From assembly GCA_028277865.1 (NCBI GenBank), contig JANQFM010000686.1, forward strand, positions 1-7,423: 7,423 nucleotides of DNA. The letters are read 5' to 3'. Positions 1 to 5,025 of this stretch are shown piece after piece (position 1 is the stretch's first letter; each line of letters opens with the position of its first letter). The notes under the pieces are model-generated. The model had not been told where the DNA came from and searched no databases. It worked only from the letters and a program-made list of their open reading frames with translations. A program made the translations under genes and the position numbers. The stretch is from Acidobacteriota bacterium (GTDB lineage: Bacteria > Acidobacteriota > UBA6911 > RPQK01 > DATIPO01).

Positions 1-675
1 CCCCCGAAGCCCCTTCCCCTCATCTGCCTCTCTGCGGCTCTGCGCCTCTGCGTGAAACCCCAGGATCCCCGCAACGTGGGTACCGTGCCCAAACGGATCA
101 CGGCTCTCCCCGGCCTCCCCCGTGAAATCCATCCGCTCCACTACGCGCAGCCCCGGCAGATCCGCAATCCCCGAATCCACCACAGCCACGGCAATCCCGG
201 TCCCATCCAGCCCCCACCGATGCATCTGATCGGCTCCCAGGGCTCGAAGAAATGGGCTGGAGGCTGGGGGCTGGAGGCCGGAGTCCTTCCCCTTCCCCTC
301 ATCTGCCTCTCTGCGTCTCTGCGCCTCTGCGTGGCGAAAGTCCCCAGTCCGGATCGGCGCATCGAAGTGGACGGCAACCACCTCCTCCAGCTCCAGCGCC
401 TGCCTCACCTGCTCGGGAGCCAGCCGCGCCGCAAAGCCCTGGATCGACTCCAGCGCATCGCTCTTCCCCGCACTGAGAACCCGAAAGATCCCCTCCTCCA
501 GCTCCACGATGACGGGAACCTTTTCCCCCTTGCCTTCAGCCTCCAGCAAAGCCCGCTGCAAGACCGGACCCATCGCCGGAGGCCTCGGGAAGGCCTTCAG
601 GAAAAAGACCGCGCCGGCCAGCACAGCCGCCGCACCCGCCGCAGATACCAATCGGTGCCTTGAAATGAAATGCAT
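1..675 (-). CDS. Subtilisin-like (S8) serine protease precursor, 5' part, cut by window edge
   Basis: The first 225 codons are visible; the gene has no stop here because it leaves the window, so the catalytic Ser is not seen. The ATG at 675 follows a strong AGGAGG. Residues 1-30 look like a signal peptide or anchor (basic start, Ala-rich core). Residues about 48-110 resemble an I9-type propeptide, with VPVIVEL and GFAARLAPEQV. The catalytic domain starts near residue 143. Asp167 lies in AVAVVDSGI and His197 in FGHGTHVAGIL, the first two members of the S8 Asp-His-Ser triad, 30 residues apart as is normal for subtilisins. The family hydrolyses peptide bonds after export and removal of the propeptide. 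Two copies of a dispersed 45-bp repeat add HAEAQ(R/S)RREADEGKG at residues 115-129 and 208-222, both in frame. The first sits in the propeptide/catalytic linker, the second directly after the His helix. Identification is from motifs and is secure; activity of this copy is not. Confidence 0.93.
   Translation of the reverse strand, partial: MHFISRHRLVSAAGAAAVLAGAVFFLKAFPRPPAMGPVLQRALLEAEGKGEKVPVIVELEEGIFRVLSAGKSDALESIQGFAARLAPEQVRQALELEEVVAVHFDAPIRTGDFRHAEAQRRREADEGKGKDSGLQPPASSPFLRALGADQMHRWGLDGTGIAVAVVDSGIADLPGLRVVERMDFTGEAGESRDPFGHGTHVAGILGFHAEAQSRREADEGKGLRG
10..54 (-). repeat. Dispersed 45-bp repeat, copy B, in frame after catalytic His
   Basis: Second copy of the 45-bp repeat, in the same orientation as copy A, 279 bp away. 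It translates to HAEAQSRREADEGKG, differing by one Arg to Ser change. It starts two residues after HGTHVAGIL of the S8 domain, where related subtilisins usually continue into the next strand. Its length is a multiple of three and it has no stop in the used frame, so the reading frame stays open to the window edge. Confidence 0.85.
289..333 (-). repeat. Dispersed 45-bp repeat, copy A, in frame in protease linker
   Basis: This 45-bp segment matches 10-54 at 44 of 45 positions (T316 versus G37). It has an internal near-tandem pattern of CGCAGAG-type units. On the coding strand of the protease it reads as 15 codons, HAEAQRRREADEGKG. It is followed by a purine/pyrimidine-biased stretch (253-288) of GGCTGGAGG-like units encoding a Pro/Ser-rich linker. 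Motifs of the CGCAGAGACGCAGAG type recur, from memory, as intergenic dispersed repeats in many bacterial genomes; the element family here is not established. Confidence 0.85.
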
Positions 676-1110
676 GACTCTCTCCTCCTCAAAAGAGATT
701 TGCGATTTGTGACGTTTTCTGGGGGCAGTTTTCGGGCTCGCTTGCTAAAGTGGATCGCTGAATCCCACAAAAAACGCCAGTTTTCGTTAGACGCGAGGTA
801 TATTAACTTATGCACCACCGGTTTATCCAGAGGCCGCCGGGTGGTATTTTCAGGCCTATTTCGGACCCACAGGTCAGGCGCAAAGAGTCTTGAAACTGCC
901 ATAACTTAGGAGCCGCTTTTATGGCAATAGTAAGAACCTTGAAGTCAGAAATAGCCGGAGAGCGGTTTCAGCGGAGGACCGTTCGGAGGGAGCTTCGGAG
1001 GAAATTGGCGACTATCCCTGATAGTGCAGGATGTGGCATCTTGTTGCATGGTGTTTCATCTTGTCTCATCCTGTCTCACCTTATCTGGGTGATTCTGGCG
1101 GCTGGGCGTT
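676..1110. other. Gene-poor spacer upstream of the protease
   Basis: This stretch has no convincing gene. It must hold the protease promoter on the minus strand, but I could not pick a clear -35/-10 pair. A 9-bp word, cagttttcg, occurs twice (726-734 and 779-787). A single near match to a DnaA box, TTATCCAGA, lies at 823-831, flanked by an imperfect ACCACC/GGTGGT inverted repeat. A plus-strand ORF opens at 921 (listed separately) and a decamer array lies at 1036-1085. The region may contain decayed sequence. Confidence 0.5.
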
Positions 1111-1268
1111 GGGGTCGTGCCTTGAATTTTGAACTTTTTGGGACACTCCGCAGCCTGCACAATTCGCGAAAAAATTCAAAATTCAAGGCACGACCCCGCT
1201 TCCTTTCAGCGCGCCTCTGGCCGATTCGATGCGGGCAGCCAGGTCGGGATCCTCTTTTGCCTGCTTGA
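921..1268 (+). CDS. Doubtful 115-aa ORF of unknown function
   Basis: The ATG at 921 has a good AGGAG eight bases upstream, the only reason to list it. The first 35 or so residues are basic (TLKSEIAGERFQRRTVRREL). After that the frame runs through the decamer repeats, then the whole REP-like palindrome, then antisense to the neighbouring XRE gene, none of which looks like protein sequence. No family is recognised. It may be the start of a gene broken by repeat insertion, or chance. Confidence 0.15.
   Translation: MAIVRTLKSEIAGERFQRRTVRRELRRKLATIPDSAGCGILLHGVSSCLILSHLIWVILAAGRWGRALNFELFGTLRSLHNSRKNSKFKARPRFLSARLWPIRCGQPGRDPLLPA
1036..1085. repeat. Five degenerate decamer repeats
   Basis: Five contiguous 10-bp units read gcatcttgtt, gcatggtgtt, tcatcttgtc, tcatcctgtc and tcaccttatc. 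The consensus is about kCATCTTGTy, with one to four changes per unit. One helical turn per unit would put them on the same DNA face. The array ends 25 bp before the REP-like palindrome. No function can be assigned from sequence. Confidence 0.65.
1111..1197. repeat. 87-bp REP/MITE-like palindromic element
   Basis: Arms 1111-1139 and 1169-1197 are reverse complements at 28 of 29 positions (mismatch C1134 opposite A1174), separated by a 29-bp spacer. The outer end is GGGGTCGTGCCTTGAATTTT. This is the layout of REP/REPIN-type or small MITE elements mobilised in trans by RAYT-type transposases; no transposase is in the window. The right arm overlaps the 3' end of the XRE gene and supplies its final Gly-Val-Val-Pro codons and TGA stop. 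It could fold into a long hairpin in either transcript and stabilise or terminate the mRNA, but it lacks a canonical trailing U-run. Confidence 0.8.
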
Positions 1269-1809
1269 GGTGGCGGCGCACCAGCCTGCCCAGGGCCGAC
1301 TCGCTGATCCCCAGCCTCTTGGAAAGGCCTCGCAGCCGCAGCACCGAGGCCTCCCGCACCAGGATCCCGCAAGCAGCCCGCGCCTCCTGCAGGCGGCTCC
1401 AGCGTTTGCCGGAAAGAAGCTTGCGCGGCGAAACCTTGAAGGCCTCGCACACCGCCTGCAGCACGTCCTCCATCACCGCCGCCGGCGCCTGCCTGCCCGC
1501 CCGGCGATCGGCCTGATCCGGCTGCAGGCCGTCCCCGCTCCCGGACAGGTCCCCGTTGCCGCCGGGCCACACCTCTTCGGGCCCGATGCCCAGCGCCCCC
1601 GCCATGCGGAAGAGGTGGTCGACGTTGATCTTGTACCAGCCTCTTTCCAGGCAGCTGTAGGAGCTGAGCGGGATCCCCGCCCTCCTGGCCGCCTCCTGGT
1701 AGGTCATCCCCTGAGCCAGCCGGATCGTGCGCAGCTTTCGCCCCACGTAGTTGTTGACCGGCCCCTGAGTCCGCCGCCTGGCCTGCTTCTTCTTCCGGAG
1801 TCCCGACAT
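1183..1809 (-). CDS. XRE-family regulator with C-terminal DnaA-domain-IV-like module
   Basis: A 208-aa predicted DNA-binding protein. Residues 1-14 are very basic. Residues 22-79 form an XRE/Cro-type helix-turn-helix with recognition region AGIPLSSYSCLERG, followed by YKINVDHLF and a closing EEVWP. A flexible linker (82-110) leads to residues 111-200, a helical module with VCEAFKVSPRKLLSG, ARAACGIL and LSKRLGISESALGRL. This resembles DnaA domain IV and the tails of RAYT transposases, but without the RDxST signature. It is a clear paralog of the 210-aa protein at 2296-2928. The ATG at 1809 is chosen because a promoter places transcription start on it; there is no Shine-Dalgarno. The last codons (GVVP, stop) come from a REP-like palindrome, so the original C-terminus may have been different. 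Likely a transcription factor or repeat-binding protein; the target is unknown. Confidence 0.82.
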   Translation of the reverse strand: MSGLRKKKQARRRTQGPVNNYVGRKLRTIRLAQGMTYQEAARRAGIPLSSYSCLERGWYKINVDHLFRMAGALGIGPEEVWPGGNGDLSGSGDGLQPDQADRRAGRQAPAAVMEDVLQAVCEAFKVSPRKLLSGKRWSRLQEARAACGILVREASVLRLRGLSKRLGISESALGRLVRRHLKQAKEDPDLAARIESARGALKGSGVVP

Positions 1810-1815
1810 AAGCCA

Positions 1816-1844
1816 ACTAGATCAGGAGCCTGAGCACTTGTCAA
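1816..1844 (-). promoter_or_regulatory. Promoter of the 208-aa XRE gene, possibly leaderless
   Basis: On the minus strand a perfect -35 TTGACA (1844-1839) is followed by a 17-bp spacer and a -10 TCTAGT (1821-1816). The A of the ATG at 1809 lies seven bases beyond the -10, at the expected +1. There is no ribosome-binding site, so the transcript is predicted to be leaderless. The spacer contains the inverted repeat TCAGG-AG-CCTGA (1822-1833), a candidate operator, perhaps for autoregulation. Confidence 0.6.
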
Positions 1845-1893
1845 CAGAACTGGATCAAATTCTGCAAATAATAGCTGTAGATGATTAACGACA

Positions 1894-1907
1894 CAGGCAC
1901 AAGCCTG
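1894..1907. terminator. Weak hairpin after the 117-aa gene
   Basis: CAGGC and GCCTG form a 5-bp stem with a 4-nt loop, about 40 bases beyond the minus-strand stop at 1946. No real U-run follows, so it would be a poor intrinsic terminator at best. Confidence 0.2.
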
Positions 1908-1945
1908 GAAATCCCGAATCCTTTCGCGCAGGTTCGCCCCGCCTT

Positions 1946-2299
1946 TCATGCTCTTTCGCGGGCTTCCCCTCGCATTTCCGCCCTCAAGTCCTCCCCCAGG
2001 TCCATCACGTCGCGGGAGACGAGCCACATGTGCAGCGCATGCAGCTCCACCAGCGCCAGGATCATCGCCTCGTGGCGGTCCTCGATCCCCAGATCCTGGC
2101 GGTACTCCTCCACCCGCCTGCGGTAGACGCCCAGCACCAGGTCGAAGAAGCTGCCGAAGTCCAGCTCCGTTTCGCGGGTGAGCGCCGCCTCCAGCTTCCT
2201 CTCCTGCTCGGCAGTCAGCTTGCCCTTCTTCTCCCGGATGTGGGACTCGATGGCCCTCAGCATCTCCTGATTCCTGCGTCGGTTCTGCGATTTCTTCAT
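1946..2299 (-). CDS. Small helical protein coupled to the XRE/DnaA-IV-like gene
   Basis: A 117-aa protein of no family I recognise. The ATG overlaps the TGA of the upstream 210-aa regulator in an ATGA arrangement, so it is almost certainly cotranscribed and translationally coupled. Residues 1-45 are highly charged (KKSQNRRRN, KKGKLTAEQERKLEAAL) and likely helical. Residues 46-105 alternate hydrophobic and charged positions (FGSFFDLVLGVYRRRVEEY, ILALVELHALHMWLV), suggesting a helical bundle or dimer surface. No signal peptide or membrane segment. Tight coupling suggests it binds or modulates the regulator in equimolar amounts, as a cofactor or antagonist; this is inference. The downstream 208-aa paralog has no such partner directly after it. 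Confidence 0.8.
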   Translation of the reverse strand: MKKSQNRRRNQEMLRAIESHIREKKGKLTAEQERKLEAALTRETELDFGSFFDLVLGVYRRRVEEYRQDLGIEDRHEAMILALVELHALHMWLVSRDVMDLGEDLRAEMRGEARERA

Positions 2300-2928
2300 G
2301 ACATGGACCCTCTGTGTTCCTGGGGATTTCCGTTGGGCGGGGGTTTACGAGAGAAGAGGTTCCGGGCCTCTTCGATGCGGGCTTGCAACTGCCGGTCCTC
2401 GGGAAGGCGTTTCCTCAGCCGATTGGCGCAATGCTCCAGGGTGCTGGGGTCACGCTGCACAACGTGGCCCAGCTGGCTCTTGCTCAGGTGCGGCTGGCCC
2501 TCGATCAGCATGGAGGCCACCGCACGGGCTTCCGCCAGCCTCCGCACTCGGGAAGGGCTGCTCAGCTCCTCCAGCGTGACGCCGTAGACCCGGCACACAA
2601 CGTCGACCGCATCCTGCACTGAAGGAAGCACAGGATTCCGCTTTCGCGCTCGGGCCAGCACCTTTCGGACGTACTCGTCCGACACTTCCAAGACGGGGCC
2701 GTTTTTCCCAGGGGCTGCCGGCCACACCTGGTCGATCGAAGCCCCCAGCACGTGAAGGATGCGGAACAGGTTGTCAGTGTTGATCTTGTAGTTCCCGGCC
2801 TCCAGGCAGGAATAGGACCCCAGCGGGATCCCGGTCCTTTCGGCCACCTCCCGGACCAGAATGCCCCGCTCGATGCGCAGCCTGCGGACGGCCAGGCGGA
2901 CGTGATCGCTGATGGTGCCCTTCGTCAA
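2296..2928 (-). CDS. XRE-family regulator with C-terminal DnaA-domain-IV-like module (TTG start)
   Basis: A 210-aa protein, paralog of the one at 1183-1809. The frame stays open upstream to 3120, but I chose TTG at 2928. It has GGAGGG seven bases upstream, gives a length matching the 208-aa paralog, and the upstream codons look non-coding. Residues 10-70 are an XRE helix-turn-helix with TGIPLGSYSCLEAG and YKINTDNLF, nearly matching the paralog. Residues 101-187 resemble DnaA domain IV: VCRVYGVTLEELSS, an EARAVASML helix, then RDPSTLEHC (159-167), which echoes the RDHSTVxHA signature contacting the DnaA box, and an acidic-basic helix. RAYT transposase tails are similar from memory. It probably has two DNA-binding surfaces and represses its own promoter. 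The TGA overlaps the next start (ATGA). Function beyond DNA binding is not known. Confidence 0.85.
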   Translation of the reverse strand: MTKGTISDHVRLAVRRLRIERGILVREVAERTGIPLGSYSCLEAGNYKINTDNLFRILHVLGASIDQVWPAAPGKNGPVLEVSDEYVRKVLARARKRNPVLPSVQDAVDVVCRVYGVTLEELSSPSRVRRLAEARAVASMLIEGQPHLSKSQLGHVVQRDPSTLEHCANRLRKRLPEDRQLQARIEEARNLFSRKPPPNGNPQEHRGSMS

Positions 2929-3181
2929 GCCGCCACCCTCCGGCGAGGGGGCAGGGTTCGATGTCCGAGGGGGAGCGAAAAGCAGCGCAATTCCGTCTTC
3001 TGGGGTAGACTCGACAGCGGCATGCAAACCTCCAACAGCGGTTTGCGTGAGCCAGGCTGGGCGGGCTGCTCGCATCAGCCCCGCCCGGCCGCACCCACGA
3101 TTCCGAATCGCAGCCGGCAAGGCATCGTTGGCGACGCTGGACCGAATAGCTTCCCCCGCATGCCCTGCCGTGCTTTGCTAT
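2929..3181 (-). promoter_or_regulatory. Long structured 5' leader
   Basis: Between the predicted transcription start (about 3181) and the TTG at 2928 lie roughly 250 nt. Besides the hairpin over the ribosome-binding site there are two adjacent stems. One pairs 3021-3030 with 3040-3049 (10 bp with one G-T, 9-nt loop). The other pairs 3055-3068 with 3076-3090 (14 pairs, one bulge, 7-nt loop). No known riboswitch is recognised and no U-run follows either stem. An alternative reading is that part of this is an N-terminal extension from an ATG at 3075, which lies in the loop of the second stem. Confidence 0.45.
2936..2949 (-). promoter_or_regulatory. Hairpin covering the ribosome-binding site of the TTG-start gene
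   Basis: In the minus-strand transcript CCCTC pairs with GAGGG across a GCCG loop. The GAGGG is the core of the only plausible Shine-Dalgarno (2941-2936) for the TTG at 2928, so the helix would hide it. With the weak start codon this suggests low or conditional translation. Confidence 0.45.
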
Positions 3182-3187
3182 CCATCA

Positions 3188-3217
3188 ATACTAGGAGTTG
3201 ACGTTCCGTAATGTCAA
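3188..3217 (-). promoter_or_regulatory. Sigma70-type promoter of the 210-aa XRE operon
   Basis: On the minus strand a perfect -35 TTGACA (3217-3212), an 18-bp spacer and a -10 TAGTAT (3193-3188) form the best promoter in the window. Transcription would begin near 3181 and run through the long leader into the regulator and its coupled 117-aa partner. Confidence 0.65.
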
Positions 3218-3218
3218 C
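3197..3218. promoter_or_regulatory. Palindromic operator overlapping the promoter
   Basis: GTTGAC (3197-3202) and GTCAAC (3213-3218) are perfect half-sites, with inner TT/AA also paired, making a 22-bp interrupted palindrome. It covers the -35 and most of the spacer, so a bound dimer would block RNA polymerase. The adjacent XRE proteins are the obvious candidates to bind it. Confidence 0.5.
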
Positions 3219-3238
3219 CCCCAACGCGGGATTTCTCT

Positions 3239-3252
3239 CTTGGCCTGCCAAG
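3239..3252. promoter_or_regulatory. Inverted repeat upstream of divergent XRE gene
   Basis: CTTGGC and GCCAAG flank a 2-bp centre, a perfect 14-bp palindromic site 28 bp before the ATG at 3281. It differs from the 22-bp operator next to it, so it may be the autoregulatory site of the plus-strand regulator. No clear plus-strand promoter is visible here. Confidence 0.35.
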
Positions 3253-3280
3253 CGCTGGACTTGCGGCCTCTCCAGCCTCT

Positions 3281-3967
3281 ATGGTTGCGATGATGGAAAA
3301 GACGCTGGCCGACTACCTGAACGAGGTCTTCGCCGGGATTCCGCTAAAGGCGGTCTTTGAGAGGACCGGAGTCAATGTGGCCACCCTGAGCCGGCTCAAG
3401 CGAGGCAAGGAGGCGCCCAGCGCCGAGACGGCCCTGCGTCTGGCCCGCTACCTGAAGGTCCATCCCGCCCGCATCCTGGAGATGTCCGGGCAGACCGTCC
3501 TCTCAGAGCTGTTGTGGGAGATCTTTCCCGAGGAGGGAGCCTTCCGTCCGCCGACCAGCCTGCAGGCCGGCGAAATCCAGAAGAGCGAGTTGCACCGCCG
3601 CCTGCAAGGGCTCATCCGGCGAGGCCTGGGCAAGGAGGCTCTCGAGGCTCTCGCGCCGCTGGAGGAGCGCTGGCGATCGCTTCAGCCGGAGTTGGAGGCC
3701 TTCACCGCCAGCCTGGAAGCCGAAGCCGCCTGCCTGATCGCCGACCACCGCGTCCAAGGAGACCTCTTGTGCCGCAGCAACTGCCCCCTGGTGACGGCGG
3801 AATCGCTGGCCCAGAGGCGCAAGTTGCAGGGATGGCGGAGGTTCAGCCATCAGACCGAGGGGCTGGAGCTGCATCTGTTCCTGAAGAATTCCAAGGCTGC
3901 CGACGAGAAGCTGGCCCGGACAGCCCTGGGAATGTGGTCCGCCAACTTGCGTGCGCGAGGAGTGTAG
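3281..3967 (+). CDS. XRE-family transcriptional regulator, divergent
   Basis: A 228-aa protein. Residues 8-68 form an XRE/lambda-repressor-like helix-turn-helix: IPLKAVFERTGVNVATLSRLKRG gives helices 2 and 3, followed by SAETALRLARYLKVHPARILEM. The remaining 160 residues are of no family I know. Residues 98-150 are charged and probably helical or coiled coil; CRSNCP at 164-169 could be a redox or metal pair, and 180-228 is basic with aromatic residues. It is not a paralog of the two regulators on the other strand and lacks the DnaA-like module. Three in-frame ATGs (3281, 3290, 3293) are possible starts and none has a good ribosome-binding site; the first is used. The divergent layout shares a 350-bp control region with the minus-strand XRE operon, suggesting cross-regulation. 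Confidence 0.82.
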   Translation: MVAMMEKTLADYLNEVFAGIPLKAVFERTGVNVATLSRLKRGKEAPSAETALRLARYLKVHPARILEMSGQTVLSELLWEIFPEEGAFRPPTSLQAGEIQKSELHRRLQGLIRRGLGKEALEALAPLEERWRSLQPELEAFTASLEAEAACLIADHRVQGDLLCRSNCPLVTAESLAQRRKLQGWRRFSHQTEGLELHLFLKNSKAADEKLARTALGMWSANLRARGV

Positions 3968-4069
3968 GGAACTGGCGATTGCAGTGCCTTTTCGCTGCCG
4001 GCCTGGAGTTGGGGCTTGCCCTGCAAGGCGGTGTCTGAAGCTGCATCATCAAAAGATCATCGAAATGCC

Positions 4070-4098
4070 TTGAACTCCATTTTGTAAAATGCTATCTT
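4070..4098 (+). promoter_or_regulatory. Candidate promoter of the secreted-protein operon
   Basis: TTGAAC (4070-4075), a 17-bp spacer and TATCTT (4093-4098) each match the sigma70 consensus at four of six positions and lie in a locally AT-rich patch. The leader to the ATG at 4248 would be about 143 nt. It contains a perfect 12-bp palindrome TAAGAATTCTTA (4189-4200) preceded by AAGCGCTT (4181-4188), a possible regulator site. Confidence 0.4.
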
Positions 4099-4247
4099 CG
4101 CAATACTATTTGTACGAATTCTTGGGCGTGTTTCCGCAAGGGGTACGTCAGCAGCAGGCTGTGCACGAATTGGGATTTTGAAGCGCTTTAAGAATTCTTA
4201 GAACGCAAGGCGCAGCTTATGCCGAACGCGTCAGAAAGGGATCGAAA

Positions 4248-5024
4248 ATGAAAAAATGGTGGTCGACGCTCATCATTTTGACATTGGCCGTCATGTCGAT
4301 TCACTTCAATCAGGCGATCTTCCCTGAGCCGACGGCAGGCCAACAACCTGAACTGTCACCCGACACTTTGGCTTTCAAGGCCAGAGAGTTAAAGGAGAAA
4401 GGAATCTTCACGGCCCCGCCGAGAATCGTTCAGGTTGCCTACCCTCCGGTTCGCGACTACGAGGAGCTGCTGTCCCAGTCGAAGCTGGCGGTCTTGGCAA
4501 CTTGCACAGATTTCACATACCGCTTGAATCAGGACGGCTCGGACATCGAGACCCTCTACAAATTCCGAATCACCGACGCGCTTCATGGGCAGTGGAAGTC
4601 GGCGCCGGCCGGCCATCGAGCCCTTCCGGGAGCGCAGCGCTTCGGCTCGCTGGGCTCGGATGAAGTGCTCCTGATCCGGGCCGGCGGCATTCTCCGCGTC
4701 GACGACGTTTTGTTCAGCACCTCGTATTCGGGGCTGCCCGGCTTCGAACCCGGCAGGGAGTACGTGCTGTTCCTGAAAGAGTTCAAGCCGGAAAAGGCCC
4801 AGATCGGCTACTACGGCGGCTCGGACCTGAAGCTCTACTATCCGACGGCGGGACCGAAGGGCTGCTTCCTCTTGGAGGCCGACTCAACCATCCAAGCGGT
4901 CGACCGTGCAGCGGCGGAACTGGACCAAATCCTGGAAGCCCGGTTTGGCCGAAGCAAAGACTCGTTTGTGGAGCACATTCGTGCCTTGAGCCGGCGCATG
5001 AATCCCGATAGAGGAGGAGGGTAA
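4248..5024 (+). CDS. Exported protein of unknown function
   Basis: A 258-aa protein. The ATG follows AAAGGGA at a normal distance. Residues 1-28 form a signal peptide (MKKWW, hydrophobic ILTLAVM core). The mature part has a pattern seen in many uncharacterised bacterial exported proteins: a SKLAVLATCTDFTY strand, a YKFRITDALHGQW segment, DEVLLIRAGG near residue 138, then FEPGREYVLFLKEF (166-179), a YYGG/LKLYYPT stretch and CFLLEAD. The layout suggests a beta-rich domain with a short helical C-terminus (220-250). No catalytic residues are identifiable. The stop is one base before the next ATG and the next gene's ribosome-binding site lies inside its last codons (Arg-Gly-Gly-Gly), so the two are coupled. 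Possibly a partner, substrate or inhibitor of the protease; this is inference from position only. Confidence 0.82.
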   Translation: MKKWWSTLIILTLAVMSIHFNQAIFPEPTAGQQPELSPDTLAFKARELKEKGIFTAPPRIVQVAYPPVRDYEELLSQSKLAVLATCTDFTYRLNQDGSDIETLYKFRITDALHGQWKSAPAGHRALPGAQRFGSLGSDEVLLIRAGGILRVDDVLFSTSYSGLPGFEPGREYVLFLKEFKPEKAQIGYYGGSDLKLYYPTAGPKGCFLLEADSTIQAVDRAAAELDQILEARFGRSKDSFVEHIRALSRRMNPDRGGG

Positions 5025-5025
5025 G

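Noticed and set aside
723..790. Repeated cagttttcg word and gtggatcgctgaatcccac context resembling the end of an IS21-like element
   Set aside because: Only two short words, no terminal inverted repeat and no transposase remnant could be shown.
823..831. TTATCCAGA, one mismatch from a DnaA box, suggesting a replication origin
   Set aside because: Only one such site was seen, with no clustered boxes, AT-rich unwinding element or dnaA/dnaN genes, so it is not called an origin.
597..902. 101-aa minus-strand ORF
   Set aside because: It overlaps the protease start in another frame, has no ribosome-binding site and matches nothing known.
1076..1816. 246-aa minus-strand ORF overlapping the 208-aa XRE gene
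   Set aside because: It is a shifted-frame shadow, Gly/Ala/Arg-rich without domain features, and runs through the palindrome.
2929..3120. N-terminal extension of the 210-aa regulator to 274 aa
   Set aside because: The paralog ends at a matching length with no such extension, the extra residues look non-coding, and a good ribosome-binding site precedes the TTG at 2928.
4065..4090. gccttgaa word shared with the REP-like palindrome arm
   Set aside because: Only eight bases match and there is no second arm, so it is probably chance.
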